Shown: positions 15,983-25,292, counted from the stretch's first letter. The stretch: 64,000 bases of DNA from an uncultured Lachnospiraceae bacterium (GCA_910577165.1 CAJTLX010000004.1:62001-126000); one strand, 5' to 3'. The notes: generated from the sequence alone by a model not told the origin. Program-made: numbers and translations.

Positions 15983-17027
15983 AGATACATTCTCCTTCCT
16001 CAAGCCCACTGATTATTTCCGCGTAAGTATCACCGATCACACCAACTTCAACGGGTGTTTTTACGTGGAGATCCCCCTCAATTTTGTAGACATAATAATC
16101 CCGGCGTTCTTTATACAGCACACTTTTTGGAACAGCCAGCACATTTTCCCGATATTCCCCTATGATACATACAAATGCATTTCTTCCAAACCACGCTCCC
16201 TGCGCGTCAATCATCCGGTACTTGGAAACTTTTTTCTCATTCTTTGCCGTTACCATCTGCAATTCCTCATCGCTGTAAGGGATGTACTCCAATTCGTAGC
16301 GTTTCCCATCCACCACTACATAATATTCATAACAATCCTCAATCGCATTTCGTGTGACATAGTCCGTCTGCAAATAGTGTCCGTCCTCACTTGCCAGTGC
16401 TAAGATCGGGCTGCCCGCAGAGATCGCCGCTCCTTCCCCATAGCCTACAATTGCCGTTACCGTTCCGGAAAACGGTGCGAGTAACTGATGATTTCCGCCT
16501 TCTTTCTTCGCGGACTCGATCCTGTCTTTGAGATATTCTTCCTCAAATGCCTGCAATTCCTTCCGGTGTGCCAACTCTAATTCCATGCGTGATACATCCT
16601 GTCCGGAAAGCTTTGCAATCTCAATATCAATTTCAAAATGGCGGTTATTGTACGCATTTTCTTCCTGCATCCTTGTAAGTTCCTGCGAAAGCAGCTCGTA
16701 CTCTTCTCCCGCCTCATCGTGCAGTTCCGCCAAAACTTCCCCTTTTTCTACTTTTTTTCCAATATATACATAAATATTTTCCAAAATACCGGAGCGGGAA
16801 AATCCTAATTCCTCCTGATAGGGCAACACTACTGTTTCCATCACTTTCATCGATGAAACATTTCTATATTGCACATAGATACTTTCCTGTTTCATACTTA
16901 TCGGCTCTATCAATTCCGGCACTTCCTGCTTACTCGCCGCTCCACTCTCCTTATCACCGCAACCGTTAAACAAGAAGCAGAAGGCAAAAACAAAAATCTG
17001 CCAAAATTTAATTTTCTTGAGTCCCAT
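15972..17027 (-). CDS. Efflux adaptor lipoprotein (HlyD/MacA-like), second of three
   Basis: About 351 residues. A lipoprotein signal ends in the lipobox FNGC (FVFAFCFLFNGCGDKES). It has the adaptor architecture: a biotinyl-like half (ENIYVYIGKKVEKGEVLAEL), a long helical hairpin (about 100-175), a second half-motif (LLAPFSGTVTAIVGYGEGA), and a C-terminal barrel ending ISGLEEGECIYVE. ATG 17027 is chosen because AAAGGAA lies eight bases upstream. It sits between two homologous adaptors. Confidence 0.8.
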   Translation of the reverse strand: MGLKKIKFWQIFVFAFCFLFNGCGDKESGAASKQEVPELIEPISMKQESIYVQYRNVSSMKVMETVVLPYQEELGFSRSGILENIYVYIGKKVEKGEVLAELHDEAGEEYELLSQELTRMQEENAYNNRHFEIDIEIAKLSGQDVSRMELELAHRKELQAFEEEYLKDRIESAKKEGGNHQLLAPFSGTVTAIVGYGEGAAISAGSPILALASEDGHYLQTDYVTRNAIEDCYEYYVVVDGKRYELEYIPYSDEELQMVTAKNEKKVSKYRMIDAQGAWFGRNAFVCIIGEYRENVLAVPKSVLYKERRDYYVYKIEGDLHVKTPVEVGVIGDTYAEIISGLEEGECIYVE

Positions 17028-17080
17028 AGATCGTTCCTTTCTATATTTTTCCATTCAATAACCTTTATTCAATGCGCGGA

Positions 17081-18199
17081 TCACCGTTTAATCACCATAT
17101 CACCCTCTTCTAGTCCGTCAACAATCTCCACCAGCTTTGACCCGGCTAAGCCTGTTGTAACATAGCGCACACTCTTTAATCCATTCTCGTCTTCATAATA
17201 CACATAGGACTCTTCCCCTGCCTGATGTACCACAAACTTCGGCAGAGTCAGCACATCCTTGCGCGAGTCAAGCACCAGTCTGGCATAGGCTCTCGTGCCA
17301 ACAGCAAGCGTGACATCCGCATCCACCAATGAAAAATAAATATTCTCTGTATCCGGTGCCTCCTGCGCCGACATTACTTTTGTTTTGTAAACCTCCCCAT
17401 TATTATTGATCAGTTCATACTCATCCCCCGGCTTAAAATACTCTGCGTACTCCATCTCATTTAAACAGAAATTACAGTGACTCTTATCGATAACCCGAGC
17501 AATCTCTGTATCGAGCTTGGGCGGTGCTTCCCCCGGATCTAAAAGTCCGCTGCGCACCATCGACACCATACCGTCAATCCCCGCATAGATCCTACAGCCT
17601 GCCAATTCCTTCTCCATCTTATCTAACCGCAACTTTGCGATATAGATCGCATCCTCATACTCCATAATCTGATTTTTATAATTTTCATTTATCTGCTGCA
17701 GGCGTGCCTCATACTGCGTGTGCGTCAACTCCCCGCGATCATACTGTTTTTTCAGAACATCCAGATCGAAGTTCTCAAGCTCTTTTGCCTGAGAAAGCAA
17801 GATTGTCATTTTTCCAAGCTCATAGTTTGCCCGATCAATTCCCTCCTCCAGATCATCAAGCTCAAGCTCTGCCAACAGATCGCCCTTCTTTACATTCTCC
17901 CCGACTTTCACATACAAATAGCGCACTCTTCTGCCCTGCGTACCAAAACAGAGCGATTCTTCCTTTGTCTGCTGATAAGTACAATATAGATCCTTTATCA
18001 ATTCCACATCCTCGCGCGTGACCTCTGCCAAATCATACTGAACCGAGTCCACTGCATGCACGATCACCACATGCCCCCCTGTCTCCTCCGCCGGGAGCAG
18101 GCTGCACCCACTAAGAAAAAACGGCGCAAACAGCATTGTCACATATTTTTTCCACATTCTCCTCTTTTTCAACTTTTTCCCCCATTTCCAATTTTTCAT
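17081..18199 (-). CDS. Efflux adaptor lipoprotein (HlyD/MacA-like), first of three
   Basis: A 372-residue adaptor with a basic N-terminus and lipobox LSGC (MLFAPFFLSGCSLLP). It has the biotinyl-like motif (LYVKVGENVKKGDLLAEL), a coiled-coil hairpin (about 115-205), a barrel and a C-terminal IVDGLEEGDMVIKR. The exact start is uncertain: ATG 18199 has only a weak GGGA far upstream, and an internal Met is possible. First gene of the export operon, about 180 bases after the histidine kinase gene, with a 60-bp hairpin repeat in between. Confidence 0.78.
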   Translation of the reverse strand: MKNWKWGKKLKKRRMWKKYVTMLFAPFFLSGCSLLPAEETGGHVVIVHAVDSVQYDLAEVTREDVELIKDLYCTYQQTKEESLCFGTQGRRVRYLYVKVGENVKKGDLLAELELDDLEEGIDRANYELGKMTILLSQAKELENFDLDVLKKQYDRGELTHTQYEARLQQINENYKNQIMEYEDAIYIAKLRLDKMEKELAGCRIYAGIDGMVSMVRSGLLDPGEAPPKLDTEIARVIDKSHCNFCLNEMEYAEYFKPGDEYELINNNGEVYKTKVMSAQEAPDTENIYFSLVDADVTLAVGTRAYARLVLDSRKDVLTLPKFVVHQAGEESYVYYEDENGLKSVRYVTTGLAGSKLVEIVDGLEEGDMVIKR

Positions 18200-18321
18200 T
18201 TTTGGCGGCAGAAATCCCCATTATTTTCTGAAAATTCTGTTGCTCACCAATTATTATACAATATTTTTGTTCTAATATGAATGAAGCGACTTTGTGGCAA
18301 GTAGTGCACAGACAAAAATTG

Positions 18322-18381
18322 CTGTGTGAAAGGGGTAGCTCTCAATATCCTTTTACTTCCTTTCTGCCCCTTTCACACTTC
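18322..18381 (-). repeat. 60-bp dispersed hairpin element, copy 1 (end of kinase gene)
   Basis: This 60-base stretch recurs at 58189-58248 in the same orientation with only two mismatches. A perfect 12-bp stem (18324-18335 with 18367-18378, arm GTGTGAAAGGGG) encloses a conserved loop region. On the minus strand a short T run follows soon after, so it may act as the terminator of the kinase gene. A similar position, just after a gene end, holds for the other copy. Confidence 0.8.
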
Positions 18382-18382
18382 C

Positions 18383-19960
18383 TTACCGCCTCTTAGGAAT
18401 GGTCACAATAAAGCTTGTCCCCTTTGTATACTGTGTGCGGATTTTGATCCGCCCGGTGTGCGCCATAATAATTAGTTTGGCAATCGATAATCCAAGCCCA
18501 TGTCCCTCAATTTTTTTGTCGCGCACATCGTCTGCACGGTAAAACCGGCTGAAAATATTATCAAGATCCTTCCCCTTCATTCCGATCCCGGTATCCTCAA
18601 CGGTAATTACACAGTCTCCCTGCTGATTCTCACAGGAAATCCGGATAGTATCGCCATCCTCGGTGTATTTTTGCGCATTGTCAATAAAGACGCGGATGGC
18701 TTGTTTGAGTGCCTGCTTGTCGCCGTAGACGCGCACAGCCTCCAAGATGGGAGCTTCAATCTCGCGGTTCTTTGCCACAAGACGAGTCTCCTTCACCATT
18801 TCCTCAACAATTGGCTTCATATTAAACTGTTCCTTTTTCAGCTTCAATGTCTTCTTATCATGGCGCGACAAAAACAGAAGTTTTTCGACCAGATCCTGCA
18901 TTTGTAATGCCTCGTTAGAGATCGCCTCTACGGATTCTGCGAGAACATCCTCGTCCTTGCTGCCCCAACGTTTGAGCAGATTCGCATACCCCTGCACCAC
19001 AGCAATCGGCGTGCGCAGCTCGTGGGACGCGTCTGAAACAAATTGCTTCTGACTTTCGTAGGAAGTTTCAAGGCGGTCAAGTGTGTCATTAAATGTTTCC
19101 GCAAGCTCCCGCAATTCGTCCGTAATACCGGAGGGATTCAAACGCTCGCTATGCAGATTATTTACGGTAATACGGTTGATCGTATCCGACATTTCCTGAA
19201 TCGGCGTGAGCATACGCAAGTTTTGTCCGCGTGCCTCGTGCAGGATAAAGAATACAATCACGGCATAGAGAAAAACCATATTGAGCATTAACTGCCACAT
19301 ACGGTTATAATCTTTTGTCATGTTATAGCTGTAAATTAACTCGTAGGTCATACCACCCACGGGGAATTGATGGCGGGAATTGATAATAATATGATGTGTT
19401 TTATCCGACAGATCTAAATGCAGATCCTTGAAAAATAAAAAACCCTTTACCTCCACTTCGGTATCATTATAAAGAATCTCTCCTGTTGTCTTTTCCTGAA
19501 TCATCAAAGATACGCCGCGCTCCGTATAGGGATTTAGCGAATTCTGTGTAAAAATCCATTCGCGAAACCTGGTATTTGCACGCCAGATAGCGGGGGACTG
19601 TTGTTTTTCTGTCCGCCTTCCCGACGGATTATCTAGGGGTTCTCCCCCGCTTTTGTCGGTATCCGATAGGAGTCCTGTCCCGATCTCCGCGCATGATTTA
19701 GTAGCGGCCACATCCATGACCACCGCCGTTACTGCGTCCGCCAAGACGCGATACTCCTCCGTCTGCACATTAAGGTATAAGATCAGAAAAACACCCATAA
19801 AGATCACGCCGTTGATCACCATCAGCTTTAAATAATTTAAGGAGATGCGCAGACTCATCGACAGGCGCAGCCTGCCGACAAACGTATCCCGCTTTTTCTT
19901 TAACGGTAACCAGGTTCTCCGTAAAAAATTTCGCAGTTTTTCAGTGAATTTATTTTTCAT
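18383..19960 (-). CDS. Membrane sensor histidine kinase
   Basis: A 525-residue kinase. It has membrane helix 1 (about 43-64), an extracytoplasmic sensor domain of about 155 residues, helix 2 (about 222-241), a HAMP linker, the HisKA box with His313 (SHELRTPIAVVQGYANLL), and a HATPase domain with N box (QAIRVFIDNAQKYTEDGD) and G boxes (DTGIGMKG, GHGLGLSIAK). The start overlaps the end of the response regulator by 11 bases, which indicates coupling. It probably controls the export operon directly downstream. Confidence 0.93.
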   Translation of the reverse strand: MKNKFTEKLRNFLRRTWLPLKKKRDTFVGRLRLSMSLRISLNYLKLMVINGVIFMGVFLILYLNVQTEEYRVLADAVTAVVMDVAATKSCAEIGTGLLSDTDKSGGEPLDNPSGRRTEKQQSPAIWRANTRFREWIFTQNSLNPYTERGVSLMIQEKTTGEILYNDTEVEVKGFLFFKDLHLDLSDKTHHIIINSRHQFPVGGMTYELIYSYNMTKDYNRMWQLMLNMVFLYAVIVFFILHEARGQNLRMLTPIQEMSDTINRITVNNLHSERLNPSGITDELRELAETFNDTLDRLETSYESQKQFVSDASHELRTPIAVVQGYANLLKRWGSKDEDVLAESVEAISNEALQMQDLVEKLLFLSRHDKKTLKLKKEQFNMKPIVEEMVKETRLVAKNREIEAPILEAVRVYGDKQALKQAIRVFIDNAQKYTEDGDTIRISCENQQGDCVITVEDTGIGMKGKDLDNIFSRFYRADDVRDKKIEGHGLGLSIAKLIIMAHTGRIKIRTQYTKGTSFIVTIPKRR

Positions 19961-20645
19961 CTTTTATAATATACCCCACTCCGCGCACAGTGCTGATCAC
20001 ATGCACGCCAAATCGGTCATCGATCTTCTGGCGCAGATAGCGAATATAAACATCTACTACATTGGTATCCCCAAAATACTCATAGCCCCACACATTGTTG
20101 AGAAGTTGTTCGCGGGTCACGGCAATATTTTTATTTTTCAAAAGATACTCTAAAAGCTCATACTCTTTTTTCGTAAGACTTAATTCATCCTCGCCAAAAT
20201 ATGCTGCGTGCCGCCCAAGCTGCAAACAAAGTTTTCCAAAAGAAAGCGCATCTTTCTTCTGTGCCTCCGGCTCAGCAACGCGCTTTGCATGACGATTTAA
20301 TGCCACACGGATACGTGCCAAAAGTTCTTCGATGGCAAACGGTTTAGTCATATAGTCGTCCGCCCCCATATCAAGCCCAGCAACTTTGTCCGTCACATCA
20401 TCTTTTGCCGTCAACATAATAATTGGAATCTCTGATTCCAGGCGAAGCCTCCGGCAAACTTCAATGCCAGACAGCCCCGGAAGCATAATATCCAAAAGTA
20501 CAAGATCCGCCCCGGAATGCAATGCCATATCAAGCCCCGTCCTGCCATCGTTGGCAATCTCCACTTCATAGCCCTCATATTTCAATTCCAGTTCCACAAA
20601 ACGCGCAATCTTTACCTCGTCCTCCACAATCAATATCTTTGCCAT
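19950..20645 (-). CDS. OmpR/PhoB-family response regulator
   Basis: About 231 residues. The receiver domain has its phospho-acceptor Asp in VLLDIMLPG, an acidic pair (VEDE) near the N-terminus and a conserved Lys in MTKPF. It is followed by a winged-helix DNA-binding domain (LTKKEYELLEYLLKN... TVRGVGYII). ATG 20645 is chosen because GGAGG lies just upstream. Partner of the overlapping kinase gene, and probably a regulator of the three-adaptor export system. Confidence 0.93.
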   Translation of the reverse strand: MAKILIVEDEVKIARFVELELKYEGYEVEIANDGRTGLDMALHSGADLVLLDIMLPGLSGIEVCRRLRLESEIPIIMLTAKDDVTDKVAGLDMGADDYMTKPFAIEELLARIRVALNRHAKRVAEPEAQKKDALSFGKLCLQLGRHAAYFGEDELSLTKKEYELLEYLLKNKNIAVTREQLLNNVWGYEYFGDTNVVDVYIRYLRQKIDDRFGVHVISTVRGVGYIIKDEK

Positions 20646-20761
20646 CTGTATTTCCTCCACAATAATCAAAGAACATCTCCGGTGTTCTTATAGCGACATT
20701 CATTTCCGCACACCTTATCTACATTTTAACGTTGAAAAAATAAATATGCAAGTCTTTCATA

Positions 20762-22048
20762 TTAAGGTTTCATTAGAAATATCGCTAAGCGCACAGTAAA
20801 CAGCCCATCTTCCACCTGATAATCATAGACTGCCCCATATTTGCGCATAAACGCCTGCACACTGCGGCTTCCATAACCGTGCCCCTCACCGCGCCTTGAT
20901 CGGGGCAGCTTGTCCTCGCCAAATTCGACCTCGTTGGCAAAAGTATTAGAAATCTCCAAGGCAAGCTGTTCCTTGACGCGGCAGGCATAGATTTGAACCA
21001 TCCCCCGATGTTCCTTATCCGCTCCCGCCTCACGTACGGCGTTACTTAAAAGATTGGAGAGTACCACTGCAAATTCAACTTCGTCCACAGGAAGCGTGGA
21101 AGGAATATCCGCCTCGCATCGAAATTCCACATTTGCCCTGCGCGCCTGCGCCGCATACTGCGCCACAATACTGTTGACAGCCACATTTTCACAAAAAATT
21201 TCACTTTTTAACTCCTCAAGCTGTGAAAGTGTTTTCTCCATAATTTTTTCCAGTTTTTGGTATTCTCTGTTGTGCAGGTAACCTGAAATTACCATGACCT
21301 GATGTCTCATATCATGCCTTAGAATCGCATTTTTCTCATTGTTGATTCGCATGATCTCCAACTGCTGACGCATTCCTGCAGCATACCGCTCCATCAACAC
21401 AATATCATATTTTTGTCGCTGGTATTTTTCATAGCTATCCATCGCGCCAAAGAGAATGGTATAGGAGACCAACATCAATACCATCATTAACATCGCACCA
21501 AGAAGGTTCTGCGGACACTCATCGATATCCGCAGGCCATATAGTAATACTGTAAACCAAAAAATAAAAGAGCAGCGGGATCACACAGAGTTTTATCCATA
21601 TACTATCTTGCCGCTCCAACTGCCTGATAAATGCTCTATGCAGTTTGATACATAAAAATAATAGTATAAAAAAATTAGCGATGGAAGCAATCAAAAGCCC
21701 GGCAAAAAAACGATCACTCCAAAAAACATGGATTCCCTTGCCGATCATACCTCCGAGAAGTACATATGCTGCTCCTGTAAGACCAACAAAAAGTGCTCGA
21801 CCATCATGGTATTTACAGACGGCAAACACAGTCAACTGAATCGCAATCCCCTCAAGCAAAATATTTGCGATCCCTGCGATAACGGAACTTTTTTGCAAAA
21901 TCAGGAAATAATCGCAGACTGTGCAAAGAATAAAACAAATACCAAAAAGGGAGAGTACTTTCCAGCGTTTTATTGAGTGCGGCAAAAAAAACAAAAAGAA
22001 AATAAACATCCAAATCATCGATATCCGGCTCAGAACAAAGTCAAACAT
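20762..22048 (-). CDS. GHKL-domain sensor histidine kinase (AgrC-like)
   Basis: A 428-residue kinase with about six to seven N-terminal membrane helices (residues 1-215). The phospho-acceptor is in the ILRHDMRHQ motif typical of GHKL/AgrC-type kinases. The C-terminal HATPase has VVLSNLLSNAVREAG and GHGYGSRSV. It lies four bases after the LytTR regulator. No AgrB/AgrD-type peptide gene is next to it, so the signal is unknown. Confidence 0.9.
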   Translation of the reverse strand: MFDFVLSRISMIWMFIFFLFFLPHSIKRWKVLSLFGICFILCTVCDYFLILQKSSVIAGIANILLEGIAIQLTVFAVCKYHDGRALFVGLTGAAYVLLGGMIGKGIHVFWSDRFFAGLLIASIANFFILLFLCIKLHRAFIRQLERQDSIWIKLCVIPLLFYFLVYSITIWPADIDECPQNLLGAMLMMVLMLVSYTILFGAMDSYEKYQRQKYDIVLMERYAAGMRQQLEIMRINNEKNAILRHDMRHQVMVISGYLHNREYQKLEKIMEKTLSQLEELKSEIFCENVAVNSIVAQYAAQARRANVEFRCEADIPSTLPVDEVEFAVVLSNLLSNAVREAGADKEHRGMVQIYACRVKEQLALEISNTFANEVEFGEDKLPRSRRGEGHGYGSRSVQAFMRKYGAVYDYQVEDGLFTVRLAIFLMKP

Positions 22049-22052
22049 TTCC

Positions 22053-22790
22053 CTACCTCAAAGTCAAATATTTTAGATAGCGTTGTTTTACTTCTAGGCT
22101 ATTACGCCTGCTGATCGGAATATCGCTGTCATTATCCATATGAAGTATGGAGGTGGTATAGCTGGAAACATAGTCCAGATTCACAACATATGATTTATGT
22201 GGCTGAATAAAATTTTCTTCCTGCAATAGACAGCCGACCTGTTTCTCAAAAGAATCACGAATTCCAACGCTCTGATATACCTTGCCATTCTTGAGTGTCA
22301 CCCACATTCTGCGCGCTACATTTTCTACATAGATAATCTCAGAATAATTAATATTTACACACCCTTTTTTTGTGTTGATCTCAAATAGTTTATCCTTTTT
22401 GGTAAGTAGATGGGTGGTAACAAAGTCTAGCATTTCATCAATCAATTCCCTGTTTAAGGGTTTTAATAGATAGCGCACTGCCCGGACATGATAAGCTTTC
22501 AGGGCAAATTCTGTCGAGGATGTCACAAAGACAATTGGCATATCCTTATTTTTGCTGCGAATCCCCTCCGCCAATTCAATGCCGCTTTTTCCCTCCATCA
22601 TAATATCCAACAATATAAGATCGATATTCTTCAACTCCCCCGCCACTATCGCCTGCTGCACCTCGGTGGCAGAGAGATAAGTATGTATTTCCATCCGTAT
22701 CTTTTTTTCCCTACCATAGGCAATCAGCAGGTTTTTTATCTGATCCAGACTCGCCTGGTCATCATCACATATGATAATTTTCATATACAT
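22053..22790 (-). CDS. LytTR-family response regulator
   Basis: About 245 residues. The receiver domain (IICDDDQAS, phospho-Asp in LILLDIMMEG, Lys in LLKPLN) is followed by a LytTR DNA-binding domain (about 145-245: INYSEIIYVEN... SFEKQVGCLL... PISRRNSLEVK). ATG 22790 is chosen because GGAGAAG lies about ten bases upstream, and an alternative ATG lies six bases further in. It forms an operon with the GHKL kinase. The upstream region 22814-22949 is unusual, with repeated promoter-like sequence around a hairpin. Confidence 0.92.
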   Translation of the reverse strand: MYMKIIICDDDQASLDQIKNLLIAYGREKKIRMEIHTYLSATEVQQAIVAGELKNIDLILLDIMMEGKSGIELAEGIRSKNKDMPIVFVTSSTEFALKAYHVRAVRYLLKPLNRELIDEMLDFVTTHLLTKKDKLFEINTKKGCVNINYSEIIYVENVARRMWVTLKNGKVYQSVGIRDSFEKQVGCLLQEENFIQPHKSYVVNLDYVSSYTTSILHMDNDSDIPISRRNSLEVKQRYLKYLTLR

Positions 22791-22813
22791 TTCGCATCTT
22801 CTCCAATACTTAA

Positions 22814-22949
22814 AATATCTGCCGATATTATACCATATTCTCCGAACATGGTGCCTCCGGCGGATGCGCACAGTTCGCTATAGAAATTTTTCTCCCTTTG
22901 GTCGAAAGCGAACTGGCGCAGGTATAATATCTGTCGATATTATACCATA
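22814..22949. repeat. Direct repeats flanking a hairpin, upstream of the LytTR regulator
   Basis: A 24-base sequence occurs at 22814-22837 and 22926-22949 with one mismatch (spacing 112). Between the copies lies an inverted repeat (GCGCACAGTTCGCT, 22866-22879, against AGCGAACTGGCGC, 22909-22921). The distal copy extends to a perfect 11-4-11 palindrome (22921-22946, arm GGTATAATATC). Both copies contain TATAAT on the minus strand, so each could supply a -10 for the regulator operon. The palindrome is also a candidate operator. Confidence 0.7.
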
Positions 22950-23059
22950 ATTTCGTACAATATACAATAAATTTCTTGAGATATTCAGATATTTTCTCTT
23001 TTTTTCTCTTTTTTGTATGTTTTTTTCACTTGATAATGCAAATTCAATCACCTTCCTGA

Positions 23060-23740
23060 TTACTTACTTGTAACCATATTCAGTAAATTACCTTTCTTTG
23101 CTCTGTTCATTATTTTGCAAAATAAAATTGCCACGATAGTACTCGTCGCCGTTGCTATTAGCCCCGGTGCAAGTATTGCTGTGGGCGCAGTACTCCCGTA
23201 CTGGCTGCGATAGGCAATTATATTGACAGGAATTAGTTGCAGAGAAGAAATATTAAGTACAAGAAATGTACACATTTCATTGCTTGCCACACGCGGATAT
23301 CTTTTCCCCTTTCCCCGATTTCCCCTGGTAGAATTTTCCTCATCTTCCCCATACGCTTTATTTCCGCGCTCTTTCTCCAGTTTTGCCAGCTCCTCCATTG
23401 CGGACAATCCTGCGGGGGTTGCCGCCCATCCAAGTCCCAAAAGATTGGAAATTAAATTTACGCTGATTGGCTCAAGACAGCGATGTCCCTTTGGAATATC
23501 CGGAAACAAGAAATATAAAAATGGACGCAGTGCTTTCGTTAATCGCTCCATAATTCCTGATGCTCTGGCTACCTCCATCATCCCCAGCCACAACCCCATA
23601 ACCCCCAACATAGTAATGCAAAGTGTAACTGCTTCTCTCGCGGATTCAATTGCCGCGGTATTCACTTGTTGCATGGTACCATTTAGCGCGGCATAAATAA
23701 TCCCAATTAGTATCATTCCTCCCCATAAAAAATTCAGCAT
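23060..23740 (-). CDS. spmA: Spore maturation protein A-like (nucleoside-recognition domain)
   Basis: A 226-residue integral membrane protein matching SpmA. It has a nucleoside-recognition/Gate domain (about 40-75), the conserved NLISNLLGLGWAATPAG and VASNEMCTFLVLNISSLQL-type motifs, and about five membrane segments. In Bacillus, SpmA with SpmB is needed for spore core dehydration. No spmB homologue is adjacent here. A charged insertion (about 118-150, Glu/Lys/Arg-rich) sits between the conserved blocks. Confidence 0.85.
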   Translation of the reverse strand: MLNFLWGGMILIGIIYAALNGTMQQVNTAAIESAREAVTLCITMLGVMGLWLGMMEVARASGIMERLTKALRPFLYFLFPDIPKGHRCLEPISVNLISNLLGLGWAATPAGLSAMEELAKLEKERGNKAYGEDEENSTRGNRGKGKRYPRVASNEMCTFLVLNISSLQLIPVNIIAYRSQYGSTAPTAILAPGLIATATSTIVAILFCKIMNRAKKGNLLNMVTSK

Positions 23741-23835
23741 CCTTTTTTTCTCCGTATAAAAAATACATTTATTATATTTTATTCTATTTTTTTACAAATA
23801 GTAGGAATTATTTATAAAAATTTTCTAATTTTTGC

Positions 23836-23864
23836 TTGACGAATCGAGAAAGTTATGGTATTTT
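23836..23864 (+). promoter_or_regulatory. abrB promoter
   Basis: TTGACG (23836-23841), 17 bases and TATTTT (23859-23864) with TGG just before the -10. The leader to the start codon is about 70 bases and AT-rich. Confidence 0.55.
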
Positions 23865-23943
23865 ATTGTCAGTAAGAATTTTACAAAATTCGACGAAAGA
23901 ACCTAATTTTAGATTTTATCTTTGAGAAAGGCAGGGTGATTTT

Positions 23944-24201
23944 ATGAAAAGCACAGGTATTGTAAGAAGATTGGATGAACTCGGACGTATTACACTTCCA
24001 ATCGAACTAAGAAGAACGCTCGGCGTTGGTGAGCGTGATCCACTGGAAATTTACGTTGAAGAAGATCGCATTATTCTTCAAAAATTCGAGCCGGCCGACA
24101 TCTTTAACGGGGAGAAGAATGATTTGGTTGAATATTGCGGGAAAAGTGTTTCAAAAGCCTCCATTTATGAGCTGGCAAAACTTGCAGGCATTATCTCTTA
24201 A
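23944..24201 (+). CDS. abrB: AbrB-family transition-state regulator
   Basis: An 85-residue DNA-binding protein with an N-terminal SpoVT/AbrB swapped-hairpin domain (STGIVRRLDELGRITLPIEL... EIYVEEDRIILQKF, residues 3-52) and a C-terminal segment resembling the AbrB multimerisation tail. Such proteins repress post-exponential genes. GGCAGGGTG precedes ATG 23944. It is transcribed alone and ends at a terminator (24236-24268). Confidence 0.9.
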   Translation: MKSTGIVRRLDELGRITLPIELRRTLGVGERDPLEIYVEEDRIILQKFEPADIFNGEKNDLVEYCGKSVSKASIYELAKLAGIIS

Positions 24202-24235
24202 ACAAAACTTTCCGCTTCTCTTATTTTTTCTGTTA

Positions 24236-24268
24236 GGACTGGATTGCAAAGCTTTCCAGCCCTTTTTT
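24236..24268 (+). terminator. Terminator after abrB
   Basis: The stem GGACTGGA (24236-24243) pairs with TCCAGCCC (24255-24262, one mismatch). Six T residues follow. Confidence 0.8.
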
Positions 24269-24307
24269 ATGCGCAGGGACATGAATGGAAGGTAGAAAAA
24301 ACAGATT

Positions 24308-25162
24308 TTAATTTTCTTCTGAAAGAGCTAAGAGCTGTGCATAAATTTCGCGCTTTGACATCCCCCGATCTGCTGCCACTGCTTTCATTGCCTCCTTCTG
24401 CGCCATCCCCTGCGAAAGATAATGTTCCATATGTTCTTTAAGCGGCAAGAGAAGCCAGTCCTGCTGCTCTTTTCGACGCATATCCTCCCGATCCGCGCCC
24501 GCCAAAACTAACACATATTCCCCGCGAGGTTCATTTTCCGTATAATAGGCGACTGCCCCAGCAAGCGTCGTACAAAAAACTGTTTCATGCTTTTTGGTCA
24601 GCTCCCGCACGATGGATAAGGTGCGATTCCCAAAATTTTCCAAAAGTTCCTGCAATGTGCGGGATAAACGATGTGGTGCTTCATAAAGCACAATTGTACG
24701 TGTTTCTGTTTTAAGCTCCTCCAAAACCTCTCTTCGCTCCTTTTTGTCCGTCGGCAGAAATGCTTCAAAACAAAAACGTCTTGTGGAGAGTCCGGAGAGA
24801 ACCAGCGCGCTAACTGCGGCACAGGCCCCCGGCAAGACGGTCACCGTAATGCCAGCTTCTCCCGCCATATGCACCAGTTCCTCTCCCGGATCAGAAATTC
24901 CCGGCATTCCGGCATCTGTAATTAATGCGATTGATTTTCCCTCCAATAATTGTCCAACCAATTCGCGCCCTTTTTCAAATTTATTAAATTCATGATAACT
25001 TGTCATCGGGGTATGGATCTCAAAATGATTTAAAAGTTTAATACTGTTGCGCGTATCTTCCGCTGCAATCAAATCCACTTCTTTCAGAATGCGCAGGGCG
25101 CGCAAAGTCATATCCTCCAAATTTCCGATCGGAGTTGCACACAGATATAAAATACCTGCCAT
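24308..25162 (-). CDS. rsmI: 16S rRNA 2'-O-methyltransferase RsmI
   Basis: A 284-residue tetrapyrrole-methylase-fold enzyme that methylates the ribose of C1402 in 16S rRNA using SAM. Visible motifs are LYLCATPIGNLEDMTLRAL at the N-terminus, IAAEDTRNSIKLLNHF, the SAM-binding LITDAGMPGISDPG and LPGACAAVSALVLSGL. Full length for the family. Last gene of the leftward housekeeping operon. Confidence 0.95.
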   Translation of the reverse strand: MAGILYLCATPIGNLEDMTLRALRILKEVDLIAAEDTRNSIKLLNHFEIHTPMTSYHEFNKFEKGRELVGQLLEGKSIALITDAGMPGISDPGEELVHMAGEAGITVTVLPGACAAVSALVLSGLSTRRFCFEAFLPTDKKERREVLEELKTETRTIVLYEAPHRLSRTLQELLENFGNRTLSIVRELTKKHETVFCTTLAGAVAYYTENEPRGEYVLVLAGADREDMRRKEQQDWLLLPLKEHMEHYLSQGMAQKEAMKAVAADRGMSKREIYAQLLALSEEN

Positions 25163-25292
25163 AAATTTCCCCCCTTATCCCTATTATTTTTATTTTACCA
25201 AACCGGGTAAATCTTTCATCTTTCCCTCGCTTAAAAGTGAAAGTATTCGACAAAGACTTGAATAGATGCAGCGGGTACAGCAAAGCAAAACT

